15,536 nucleotides of DNA from Bacteroides sp. CAG:709. Lineage in GTDB: Bacteria > Bacteroidota > Bacteroidia > Bacteroidales > UBA932. Positions 8,221 to 15,180 of the stretch are shown piece by piece. A program made the translations under genes and the position numbers. Location: contig FR882157.1 in the NCBI GenBank assembly GCA_000434935.1, positions 1 to 15,536 on the forward strand. The letters are read 5' to 3'. Under the pieces are notes generated by a model. It was given only the letters and a program-made list of their open reading frames with translations. It was not told the DNA's origin and made no database searches. Position 1 is the stretch's first letter; each line of letters opens with the position of its first letter.

Positions 8221-9351
8221 ATGAACAAAAATATATTGAAATATATAGCTGCAGGCGCTCTCGTAATGGCTTTTTCAGCATGCGACAATCTTGAGGACAA
8301 ATTGCTGGAGTCCAAGGTATATTTCGAGAATGCCAAGAGCACGATTGAAGTGGATGGCAATGACGCAATCTCCTTCGATTTGACTTCACGACTCACTTCC
8401 GCCAAGGATGAGAACGTGGAAATAACATACGAGATTGCGGATGAATCTGCGATAAAGGAGTTCAACGAAAAGAACGGAACAACTTTGGAGCCGCTTCCTG
8501 GCGCCAAGCTTCTTTCCAATGTTGCCAACATCAAGGCCGGCAGCATCTACTCCGAGTCTGTAAAAATCAGCATTGACGACGCATCGTCCATCATCGAAGG
8601 CAAGAAATATCTTCTTCCTGTCCGCATCGTATCATCATCTTGTGACGTCATCAAAGGTTCCGAGACTTCATATTTCATCATAAAGAAGCCTATCAAGATT
8701 TTCGACTTCGGCAACTTCGCGCAAGACTACTGGGCAGGTAAAGACTATATTACTGCACCTATCACCGACAATGACAAATTCGAGTCTTGCACTTACGAGG
8801 CGCTCATCAATGTAGATCATTTCACTAACAACTCTACAATCATGGGTTGTGAAGGTGTATTGATTCTCCGTATAGGTGACACTCCGACAGTACCAAAGAA
8901 TCAGCTTCAGGTTGCAGGAAAAGTGGATTTCCTCGGTCCTAAGCTTGAGCAAAACAAATGGTATCACGTCGCGCTCGTCTGCGATGGCCCTAAAGGCACG
9001 GCTACCATTTACGTGAATGGTGAAAAAGCAAGTGAGGCAGGCCTCTCCGCAATGCCGGAGAAACTTGTTACCGGAACTGAAGGATTCAGCATCGGTCTCG
9101 TACCTAACTTCATGTGGGGTGAACGTCCGTTCAACGGTATGATGAGCGAAGTCCGTCTCTGGACTGTTCCACGTACAGCAAACCAGATCAAGGAGAATAT
9201 GCTGGGTGTAGATGCCAATAGTGAAGGACTTCTTTTCTACTACAAGTTGAATGCCTCCCCTATCGTGGACTCTACTCCTAACCATAGGGGTCCTAAAGCA
9301 GGGAAGGTGAGCATCAAGCATTTCGATGTTCCTCTTATGAAAGTGAACTGA
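8221..9351 (+). CDS. DUF1735 + LamG-like surface glycan-binding lipoprotein
   Basis: Predicted surface lipoprotein, 376 aa, probably a glycan-binding protein of the operon. The lipobox FSAC gives lipidated Cys21, followed by DNLED, acidic as in surface-exported lipoproteins. Residues of about 30-150 look like the DUF1735/BT_3987-type N-terminal domain (SKVYFENAK start, ITYEIADES middle, LLPVRIVS end). Residues of about 165-375 form a LamG/concanavalin-like jelly roll, with WYHVALVCDG and IYVNGE at 248-268 and the FNGMMSEVRLWTVPRT signature at 304-319. No catalytic residues of a known hydrolase are recognised. It is the last gene of the PUL operon and is followed at once by a strong terminator. 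The same two domains are fused to GH18 in the Bacteroides N-glycanase BT3987, supporting a role with the upstream GH18 enzyme. Confidence 0.88.
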   Translation: MNKNILKYIAAGALVMAFSACDNLEDKLLESKVYFENAKSTIEVDGNDAISFDLTSRLTSAKDENVEITYEIADESAIKEFNEKNGTTLEPLPGAKLLSNVANIKAGSIYSESVKISIDDASSIIEGKKYLLPVRIVSSSCDVIKGSETSYFIIKKPIKIFDFGNFAQDYWAGKDYITAPITDNDKFESCTYEALINVDHFTNNSTIMGCEGVLILRIGDTPTVPKNQLQVAGKVDFLGPKLEQNKWYHVALVCDGPKGTATIYVNGEKASEAGLSAMPEKLVTGTEGFSIGLVPNFMWGERPFNGMMSEVRLWTVPRTANQIKENMLGVDANSEGLLFYYKLNASPIVDSTPNHRGPKAGKVSIKHFDVPLMKVN

Positions 9352-9371
9352 TCAAACTCACAAAATATCCT

Positions 9372-9401
9372 GCCGGTCCGACTCCTCGGGCCGGCTTTTT
9401 T
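9372..9401 (+). terminator. Strong intrinsic terminator of the PUL operon
   Basis: The ten-base stem GCCGGTCCGA (9372-9381) pairs with TCGGGCCGGC (9386-9395) with one G-T, around the loop CTCC. A run of six Ts follows (9396-9401). It begins 21 bases after the last PUL gene. Confidence 0.9.
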
Positions 9402-9418
9402 ATATTACGATTAATCCG

Positions 9419-9426
9419 TAACTTTG
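9419..9426 (+). promoter_or_regulatory. -7 element for the small secreted protein gene
   Basis: TAACTTTG matches TAnnTTTG. At the usual distance upstream lies only the T-tract of the preceding terminator (TTTT at 9396-9399, 19 bases away), a partial -33 match. Transcription would start about 9432-9434, right at the ATG at 9435, so the mRNA would be nearly leaderless if this promoter is used. Confidence 0.45.
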
Positions 9427-9434
9427 GCGCCGTT

Positions 9435-10064
9435 ATGAAATACTCCAGACTTATCGCCGCCGTCATCACGATGGCCTTTTCCATAAGCGCTGCCGCACAA
9501 GGCAGTACGTTCATATCCGGACTTGAAGACGGATATTCCTTCTTTGCGGACAAATGCGGAGCTGCCGGCAAGGCAACATCCTTCAGCACATCCGGCAAGT
9601 CATTCAAGGTGATGACATTCTACTACAACAGCAGCACAGTCACGGCCGTGGAAGACGCGGCGGGAAAACGCAGCATCCTTTTCATTGACGGAAAGCCCAA
9701 CATGCCGACATCCGCGACCTACCCGAAAATCGGGTTCAACGGAGCCAATGAATTGAAAACCAATGAATACGCAGTCGGTCCGCACGACTTTACCGACGAC
9801 GGACAGCCCGAACTGGTGATAGGCGCAAGGTCCGCATCAGGAGACGGTCTCGCCATATATGTGTTCGGATTTACAGGAACGGGATGGAGATGCCTGGGCG
9901 AAATGGTCACGGCGAAACGGGACATCCGCTCCAGCAGGGTATTCCGCCAGACGGTAACGATAAAAGACGCCACTACGGGCGTCCTTTATACCTGGACCTA
10001 CCACGACGGGCACTTCGATTTTCTCTCAAGCGACCACGTGAACGATCCTACAGTGCTATATTGA
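9435..10064 (+). CDS. Secreted protein of unknown function with a calcium-loop-like motif
   Basis: Protein of 209 aa with a clear signal peptide (MKYSRLIAAV, cleavage probably near residue 22 after SAAAQ), so it is periplasmic or secreted; there is no lipobox. I do not recognise a named family. Residues 118-127 (DFTDDGQPEL) match the D-x-[DNT]-x-D-G-x-x-[DE]-L loop of FG-GAP/VCBS-type calcium-binding repeats, in a single copy, followed by beta-rich sequence (LAIYVFGFTGTGW). It has its own -7 element and follows a strong terminator, so it is not part of the PUL operon. Its last nine bases overlap the 3' end of the convergent Hdr-like operon, and a hairpin serving that operon appears to lie inside this gene. 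Real coding is supported by the signal peptide and placement; function is unknown. Confidence 0.75.
   Translation: MKYSRLIAAVITMAFSISAAAQGSTFISGLEDGYSFFADKCGAAGKATSFSTSGKSFKVMTFYYNSSTVTAVEDAAGKRSILFIDGKPNMPTSATYPKIGFNGANELKTNEYAVGPHDFTDDGQPELVIGARSASGDGLAIYVFGFTGTGWRCLGEMVTAKRDIRSSRVFRQTVTIKDATTGVLYTWTYHDGHFDFLSSDHVNDPTVLY
9961..9988 (-). terminator. Probable terminator of the Hdr-like operon, inside the opposing gene
   Basis: On the minus strand TAAAGGACGCC (9988-9978) pairs with GGCGTCTTTTA (9971-9961) around the loop CGTAGT. This gives an 11-base stem with one G-U wobble and with the T-tract in its 3' arm. On the plus strand the same position is an A-C mismatch, so the fold favours minus-strand RNA. 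It lies about 67 bases beyond the stop of the last Hdr-like gene, within the coding sequence of the secreted protein. Confidence 0.55.
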
Positions 10065-11954
10065 AACACTCCGTGAAACTACCTCCGCGAAATCATTGAC
10101 CTTCACCGGATTGCCTTCGGCATTGGCCGCATCGAGGGCAGGACCCGAGAAAGTCATCAGACAGAGCGGGCACGCAGTGACGATCGTCTGCGGCTTGTTC
10201 ACCACGAGGTTCGCGAGCGACGACTCCGTAATCTTGGCACGGTCACGCGCATCCAGCGTCAGACTGCCCAAGCTGCCGCCGCAACAAACGCTCTCATCGC
10301 CCTCCTTGCCGGCCTTCACCAGCGTACCGACCTGCGAAAGCACATTGCGAGGCTCCGCGTAGACGCCACAACCGCGCCCGAGTTCGCACGGATCATGATA
10401 GACAATGCTTTCCCCGCCTGCGCTCAATTTCAATCTGCCCTCATCCACCAGACGCTTGATATACTGCGTATAATGCAGTACCTCAATGCCTTTCAGCCCG
10501 TACTCCTCCTTGAAAATCTTATAACAGATAGGACAGGAGAGGACCAATGTCCGGCAACCTGATTCCAGAATCATCTTCTTGTTGGCAGCAATTGTCTCCT
10601 GTGCCGCAGAAGTCTTGCCGGCCAGCATCAGAGGTCTGCCGCAACAGATTCCGCCATCCCTATCTGCAAATACATAGTTCACCGAAGCCGACTTGAAAAC
10701 TTTCTCCACGGACTTTATGATTCGCGGCGTAAGATGTGTCATACATCCGGCAAAATACATCACCTCGGGAGCGGAAGTCACCATGGTTTCCGATTGACAC
10801 GACTTCAGATAAGAATAATCGTATACCAATGAATTATTGACGGTAGCCCTCTGGGCCCTGCGGAGCGACGGCGCATCCACCCCTACCGGACAAAGCGCAT
10901 GGCACTTGTCACACATGAGGCATTTCTCTGCTATATCATTGATTTTCTTCTCATTGTGACGACGCAGGAAACGGATGAAATACACCGACGAATACTTGAG
11001 ATTCTTCTTCTGGACATTCATCGGGCACGCATCCAGGCACAGGCCGCAGCTGGAACATGCGTAAATCTCGGCCTCGGCCACACCCTTTCGCGGATGACTA
11101 GGCTTGAGACCGGCATTGCGCAGCAATATCCACAATACCTCGGTAAGGATATGCATGTAACGGCTGAACGGCATTGCGGCGAAAAACAGGCCCAGGCAGA
11201 TGGAATAAGCCCACCAGACAGGCATGAAGAACAATTTGTCGCCGAAAATCAGATGCCACAGATGGTTCACCGGAATAGTCAGGAAGCTTCCGCCGCTGAG
11301 ATCGGCCGTAAAGCTCTCTGCCAGAAGCCTCAACGGAAAAATAAGCCAAAGGCTGTACAGGGCGATGCGGTCAGCCAGCGACGGCTTTGTGGTATGACGC
11401 ATGCCGAGGACGATGGACCTGAACCTCTTGAAAATCGCCATGCCCACACCGGTAAGCACATAGAGCAGGAAGAAGTCCATCAGGAAAAAGAAGAACCATC
11501 CTCTCAACGAGACATGACCGGGATTGATCCAGACGAAGAACCGGTAGAAAATCGGATAGAACAGGCCGCCCTCAGTCCACGCCAGATGCTTCGGAACGAA
11601 CAATGCCACTTCGAGATGTCCCAGGACAATGAGCATGAACCATCCGAAGGCAATCGCCGAGTGCATATAACCCAGAAGCGGCTTGCGTTTCCAGATTTTC
11701 GTATGGAAAAGACAGTCGCAGAACAGGTCCTTGATATTCTTCAGAGCGATCTTCGGGATGAACAGCGACTTCCAGAGACGACGTCTGTCCTTGGCAGGAA
11801 TCTTGGCCAGCAGCCTGATGAGGCCGGCGGTCAGCCATATCAGCATGAAACTGATGCCGACCACGAACGGAATCACGAAATTGCTGTAGCCCGACGGAAT
11901 TCTGTCAATGACCTCCGGTGCAGTCTGTAAAGGCAATATATATAATGGTATCAT
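10056..11954 (-). CDS. Membrane cytochrome b-like / HdrD-like Fe-S fusion protein
   Basis: Predicted inner-membrane electron-transfer protein, 632 aa. Residues 1-280 hold five or six membrane helices (about 26-48, 96-120, 150-175, 196-215, 245-280), related to HdrE/DsrM/NarI-type cytochrome b. His98 and His113 in one helix region, and His231/His234 and His268 later, are candidate heme-b ligands. Two ferredoxin sites follow: C300, C303, C306, C310 and C345, C348, C351, C355. Then come two complete CCG motifs: C404, C437-C438, C474/C477 and C523, C557-C558, C595/C598, as in HdrD/DsrK/GlpC, which bind non-cubane [4Fe-4S] clusters. It would link the menaquinone pool to the soluble subunits encoded upstream. 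The ATGA overlap with the preceding gene indicates translational coupling. A fused HdrE-HdrD or DsrM-DsrK layout is clear; substrate is unknown. Confidence 0.9.
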   Translation of the reverse strand: MIPLYILPLQTAPEVIDRIPSGYSNFVIPFVVGISFMLIWLTAGLIRLLAKIPAKDRRRLWKSLFIPKIALKNIKDLFCDCLFHTKIWKRKPLLGYMHSAIAFGWFMLIVLGHLEVALFVPKHLAWTEGGLFYPIFYRFFVWINPGHVSLRGWFFFFLMDFFLLYVLTGVGMAIFKRFRSIVLGMRHTTKPSLADRIALYSLWLIFPLRLLAESFTADLSGGSFLTIPVNHLWHLIFGDKLFFMPVWWAYSICLGLFFAAMPFSRYMHILTEVLWILLRNAGLKPSHPRKGVAEAEIYACSSCGLCLDACPMNVQKKNLKYSSVYFIRFLRRHNEKKINDIAEKCLMCDKCHALCPVGVDAPSLRRAQRATVNNSLVYDYSYLKSCQSETMVTSAPEVMYFAGCMTHLTPRIIKSVEKVFKSASVNYVFADRDGGICCGRPLMLAGKTSAAQETIAANKKMILESGCRTLVLSCPICYKIFKEEYGLKGIEVLHYTQYIKRLVDEGRLKLSAGGESIVYHDPCELGRGCGVYAEPRNVLSQVGTLVKAGKEGDESVCCGGSLGSLTLDARDRAKITESSLANLVVNKPQTIVTACPLCLMTFSGPALDAANAEGNPVKVNDFAEVVSRSVSI

Positions 11955-12280
11955 TTCGTTCCGTAAATTTTAGCGATGGACAGGATGAGATGACGGGTAT
12001 TGATGCCCCTTGGACAGACCATGGTGCATTTCCCGCACAACTGGCACGACTTCAGGAGGTCGAGCGCCTTGTCCGGATGGGCATTGTAAAGTTCCTCGAT
12101 GGCTTCCCTCAGGCTGGTATGCTTGAATTTTCCTGCCGTACACACAGCCGTACAGCTGCCGCACGCCATGCATTTGCGCACATCAGGCTCGATTGCCGCC
12201 AACTTTTCGAACTTTTCCCTGTCGAACAAGTCAAGATTGATTCTGGAACTAGGAACCAGACCGAAACCGAAATCTACCAT
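11951..12280 (-). CDS. Small HdrC-like double [4Fe-4S] ferredoxin subunit
   Basis: Cytoplasmic protein of 109 aa with two ferredoxin motifs, C37/C40/C43/C47 (CMACGSCTAVC) and C79/C82/C85/C89 (CQLCGKCTMVCPRG), in the arrangement of HdrC. There is no membrane segment. Its start codon lies seven bases inside the end of the HdrA-like gene, and its stop overlaps the start of the membrane fusion gene by four (ATGA), so all three are translationally coupled. It is a natural electron wire between the flavoprotein, which lacks ferredoxin domains of its own, and the membrane Fe-S protein. It is distinct from the larger HdrC-like protein at the operon start. Confidence 0.9.
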   Translation of the reverse strand: MVDFGFGLVPSSRINLDLFDREKFEKLAAIEPDVRKCMACGSCTAVCTAGKFKHTSLREAIEELYNAHPDKALDLLKSCQLCGKCTMVCPRGINTRHLILSIAKIYGTK

Positions 12281-13335
12281 CTTTCCCGAAGCAATGTCTT
12301 ATAGTTTTTAACATCAGGGAACACGTCGGACAGGTATCTGTCGATTTCCACGACCGCAGCCCTCGCCTCGGCCAGGGTTTCGGGCAATGTCTTCGGACCG
12401 GTAGCCGCACCTGCGAGGAACACGCCCGGCAATCCGCTGCGCTGCCCGGCCAGGATTCCGTCACGGACCGCGAAAAAGCCGTCCTCTTCCATCGGCATCT
12501 CCAGCAGCTTCCCTACCCTCTTTCCGGCAGCCGACGGCCTCATGCCCGCCATCAGGACCAGAAGGTCCAATGTTACTTTCAATGGCTTTCCCGCTACCGT
12601 GTCCTCAGCTTTCACCAGCAGGCTACCGTCCACATTCTCAGACACTTCCGCCAGACGTCCACGGATAAATCTTATGTTATAATCCTTCTGGGCGGCAAGA
12701 TACATATCCTCATAATGGCGACCGAACATACGCAAATCCATGTAGAAGCAATACACCTGTGCATCATGGAACGCCTGCTTCATCTCACACGCCTGTTTGA
12801 CCGCCGTGGCGCAGCAGACTTTCGAGCAAGACCGGCAGCCGGATTTCTCGTCACGGGACCCGACACAATGCACGAAACCGATCCTTTTCGGATTGGCAAT
12901 CCGGTCATCAGAACCTACACCGGCATTGAACCAAGCCTCCAGATCGGCATTGGTAATCACATGGTCATAGATGCCGTAGCCGTATTCTTCCTTTTTCTCC
13001 GCCTTGAACAGGTCGAAGCCGCAGGCCACCAGCACGGCGTCCGCGAGAACGGTGATACCGTTGGAAAGGATGACATTGTAAGACTTGTCCAACCTGTTGA
13101 TTGACTGCACTTCCGTATCTGTGAAGCACTTGACGCCGTCCATGCGTGCCAGCAGCTCCTTCAGTTTCGCGGAAGCCGACGCCCCGTCAGGGAACAGCCT
13201 GTCCCACGAAGCCAGATGGCCGCCCAACCTGGTCTCCCTCTCGATCAATATGACATTGTACCCCAATCTCTGGAGCCCCGATGCCGCTTCCAGGCCCGCA
13301 GGCCCTCCACCTATAATGAGAATATTGTTTTTCAT
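12274..13335 (-). CDS. hdrA: HdrA-like FAD-dependent oxidoreductase
   Basis: Cytoplasmic flavoprotein, 353 aa, of the HdrA/QmoA family. The FAD dinucleotide-binding motif GGGPAG is at residues 9-14 with ERETRLGGHLA after it. The HdrA-specific cluster signature is present as C157-VGSRDE and C170, C174-C175 (C-x12-C-x3-CC), with an extra C167. The C-terminal FAD motif GVFLAGAATGPKTLPET (304-320) matches the HdrA consensus except that Ala310 replaces the usual Cys. It is much shorter than methanogen HdrA (about 650 aa) because the N-terminal and C-terminal ferredoxin domains are missing, resembling QmoA. Whether it bifurcates electrons cannot be read from sequence. It lies 13 bases after the HdrB-like gene. 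Confidence 0.9.
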   Translation of the reverse strand: MKNNILIIGGGPAGLEAASGLQRLGYNVILIERETRLGGHLASWDRLFPDGASASAKLKELLARMDGVKCFTDTEVQSINRLDKSYNVILSNGITVLADAVLVACGFDLFKAEKKEEYGYGIYDHVITNADLEAWFNAGVGSDDRIANPKRIGFVHCVGSRDEKSGCRSCSKVCCATAVKQACEMKQAFHDAQVYCFYMDLRMFGRHYEDMYLAAQKDYNIRFIRGRLAEVSENVDGSLLVKAEDTVAGKPLKVTLDLLVLMAGMRPSAAGKRVGKLLEMPMEEDGFFAVRDGILAGQRSGLPGVFLAGAATGPKTLPETLAEARAAVVEIDRYLSDVFPDVKNYKTLLRERW

Positions 13336-13348
13336 ATTATGTTCAATG

Positions 13349-14413
13349 CTATTTCAAATACATGCACTCACCCGGCCTGCCGATATCCTTTCCATTCTTG
13401 CCTAGGTACTTGCGTGCCGGATCATATTCGATACCCATCTTGTCCAGAAGCGGTTCCGGACCTACCTGGTGGGTCTGGAGACCCAGATCCCAAGGGTCAT
13501 AGCCGAGCACCAGCCCCGCTACCTCCTCGTAAGTGAGGACAGGAATGCCATGCCCGTTTTCGCCGTAAGTCTTCCCCGTAGATTCGGCTATCACATACTG
13601 CCATCTGTCCAGGAAATACGGGCATCCAGGGCAGTTGGTGATAATCAGATCCGGCTGGAACGGCTCCATGCTCTCGAATTTCTTATGGGTGTTGGACAAT
13701 GAATATCCGCGGTTTCCCTTCACCAGATATTGACGGAACCCGAAGCCGCAGCAATGCCTTCTTTCCGGATAGTCAATGATTTCGCCGCCCCATGCCTTTA
13801 TCATTCCGACCAGGACATACGGGTATTCCGCGCCTCCGACTCCCTTGGAAGGGAACATCTTCGAATAGTGGCATCCGATGTGTTCCACCACGCGAAGAGG
13901 CCTGCCCGTATGGACATTGACAAGCTTATGCTTGGCCTGCGCGGCGATGAGGTTGCGGTATTTGTAGATGAGGTCGCTGGCGTGGACGAGGACCTTCGGC
14001 TTCGCGAACTCCAGCTTGCACGATTTCCAGAGGTTTTCGCGCACCTTAGCCTCCAGCTCCGGGAATTCGCGCCAGGTCTCCAGCGTCTCGCAGTAAAGTC
14101 CGAACGAGGTGATGCAGGAGCAGACGTAATTCTCATAGCCGTTCTTCGCCATCAATGCGAACTGACGGGCAATGATGGTCATCGCCGTTTCCTGCGGGAT
14201 GGTGTCCGAGTGATAGGCAATGCCTCCGCACGTGGTATGGTGCTCTGTTTCAAATATATCCTTGCCCAGTTCTTCCCTGGTAATCTTCAGGAATGCCGCC
14301 TCGGAAGCAGGGAAAAAACTCTGTCTGATACAACTGCGGACATAAAAATAGTGGTCGTCCGGAATATCTTTCTGGTAATCTGACCAGATTTTTTGTTTGC
14401 CTTCGTAAATCAT
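13349..14413 (-). CDS. hdrB: HdrB-like CCG-domain subunit
   Basis: Cytoplasmic protein of 354 aa related to heterodisulfide reductase subunit B. The C-terminal CCG motif is complete: C181, C221-C222, C261/C264 (GCHYSKMF, RRHCCGFGF, NCPGCPYF), and should bind a non-cubane [4Fe-4S] cluster as in HdrB. The N-terminal motif is altered: C28, a single C62 preceded by Thr (TTCGG instead of CCG or CCP), and C98/C100 spaced CxC instead of CxxC. The first cluster may therefore be cubane, altered or absent. In HdrB the two clusters form the disulfide-reducing site, so the substrate here may differ. It follows the HdrC-like gene by five bases and precedes the HdrA-like gene by 13. Confidence 0.88.
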   Translation of the reverse strand: MIYEGKQKIWSDYQKDIPDDHYFYVRSCIRQSFFPASEAAFLKITREELGKDIFETEHHTTCGGIAYHSDTIPQETAMTIIARQFALMAKNGYENYVCSCITSFGLYCETLETWREFPELEAKVRENLWKSCKLEFAKPKVLVHASDLIYKYRNLIAAQAKHKLVNVHTGRPLRVVEHIGCHYSKMFPSKGVGGAEYPYVLVGMIKAWGGEIIDYPERRHCCGFGFRQYLVKGNRGYSLSNTHKKFESMEPFQPDLIITNCPGCPYFLDRWQYVIAESTGKTYGENGHGIPVLTYEEVAGLVLGYDPWDLGLQTHQVGPEPLLDKMGIEYDPARKYLGKNGKDIGRPGECMYLK

Positions 14414-14418
14414 TGAGA

Positions 14419-15177
14419 TTACCTGTTTAAGTGTTTGGAATCGCTGTCAGTATAAATTTTGGCGATGAATTCATCCTCGGTCAAGCCCATTTCGGCTGCC
14501 TTTTTCAATCCTGCCGCACGCACTTTCTCCATCCTTTCGGTAGCACCGGTCTCGTCGAAAATGCGTTTGAGCTGGTCAAGGTCATCCTGGGGAATGCGCC
14601 TCATGGCTCCCGGGCCTTCGCCGTCCAGGTTGCCGCCAAGCCGCTCGAACACATCATCCAGATGTTGTTCTTCCCATTCCCAAACCTTACCGGCTTCAGG
14701 ATGTCCGGCGTAATCGAAACGGCGCGGATAGACGCAGTAACCATAATCCAAAATATTGGAACACAAATCTTTGGTGAGCAGAAACTGCTGCCGTCCCTTC
14801 TCTGACTCCACGAAATATCCCAGTTCGATGGAGAGGTTGCGCAATGCCATGACCACGAGTCCCGGAGCATTCTTGCGGGGGCATCGGGTCATGCAGCTCA
14901 TGCACTCTCCGCAATACCAGATAGTATCGCTCTTCAGCAGTTTTTCGATTTCATCATCGTCCTTGCTCTGGACGATGTCCACTATCTTTCGTGGATCATA
15001 TCGATAGAATTCCGCCGCCGGACATATGGCCGTACATGTACCGCAATTTATGCAGGCATTCAGGCCTTCCTTCAGGCGATAATCCTTCATCAGGAGGTCG
15101 TACAATCGTCCCATTCTTCTTATCGGTCTAGTGTTTTCGTCAAAGATAGTGCTTTTTGAGCGAGATTTATTGCCCAT
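14419..15177 (-). CDS. hdrC: HdrC-like [4Fe-4S] dicluster subunit, first gene of the Hdr-like operon
   Basis: Cytoplasmic protein of 252 aa with two ferredoxin motifs, C42/C45/C48/C52 (CINCGTCTAIC) and C89/C92/C95/C99 (CGECMSCMTRC), spaced as in HdrC. It is longer than methanogen HdrC because of a C-terminal extension of about 145 residues, charged and apparently helical, with no membrane segment. This differs from QmoC, which carries a cytochrome b domain there; the membrane part in this system is a separate gene. It would pass electrons between the HdrB-like and HdrA-like subunits. The start at 15177 is the first in frame; an internal Met22 at 15114 is possible because residues 1-21 are poorly ordered in composition. 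No clear TAnnTTTG promoter was found for it on the minus strand. Confidence 0.88.
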   Translation of the reverse strand: MGNKSRSKSTIFDENTRPIRRMGRLYDLLMKDYRLKEGLNACINCGTCTAICPAAEFYRYDPRKIVDIVQSKDDDEIEKLLKSDTIWYCGECMSCMTRCPRKNAPGLVVMALRNLSIELGYFVESEKGRQQFLLTKDLCSNILDYGYCVYPRRFDYAGHPEAGKVWEWEEQHLDDVFERLGGNLDGEGPGAMRRIPQDDLDQLKRIFDETGATERMEKVRAAGLKKAAEMGLTEDEFIAKIYTDSDSKHLNR

Positions 15178-15180
15178 CCG

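Noticed and set aside
8668..9321. Minus-strand open frame of 217 codons opposite the LamG protein
   Set aside because: Shadow of the DUF1735-LamG gene, which has a lipobox and LamG motifs; no recognisable domain in the antisense product.
10899..11930. Long plus-strand open frame (343 codons) opposite the membrane Fe-S fusion gene
   Set aside because: It is antisense to a gene with intact helices and cysteine motifs. The product is Gln/Glu/His/Arg-rich with no domain, typical of a GC-biased shadow frame.
13730..14383. Plus-strand open frame of 217 codons opposite the HdrB-like gene
   Set aside because: Antisense to a gene with a complete CCG motif; low-complexity shadow composition.
10056..15177. 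Operon as true methanogen-type CoM-S-S-CoB heterodisulfide reductase
   Set aside because: The host is clearly Bacteroidota, the HdrB-like first cluster motif is altered and HdrA ferredoxin domains are missing, so the methanogen substrate is not expected. Only family relationship is claimed.
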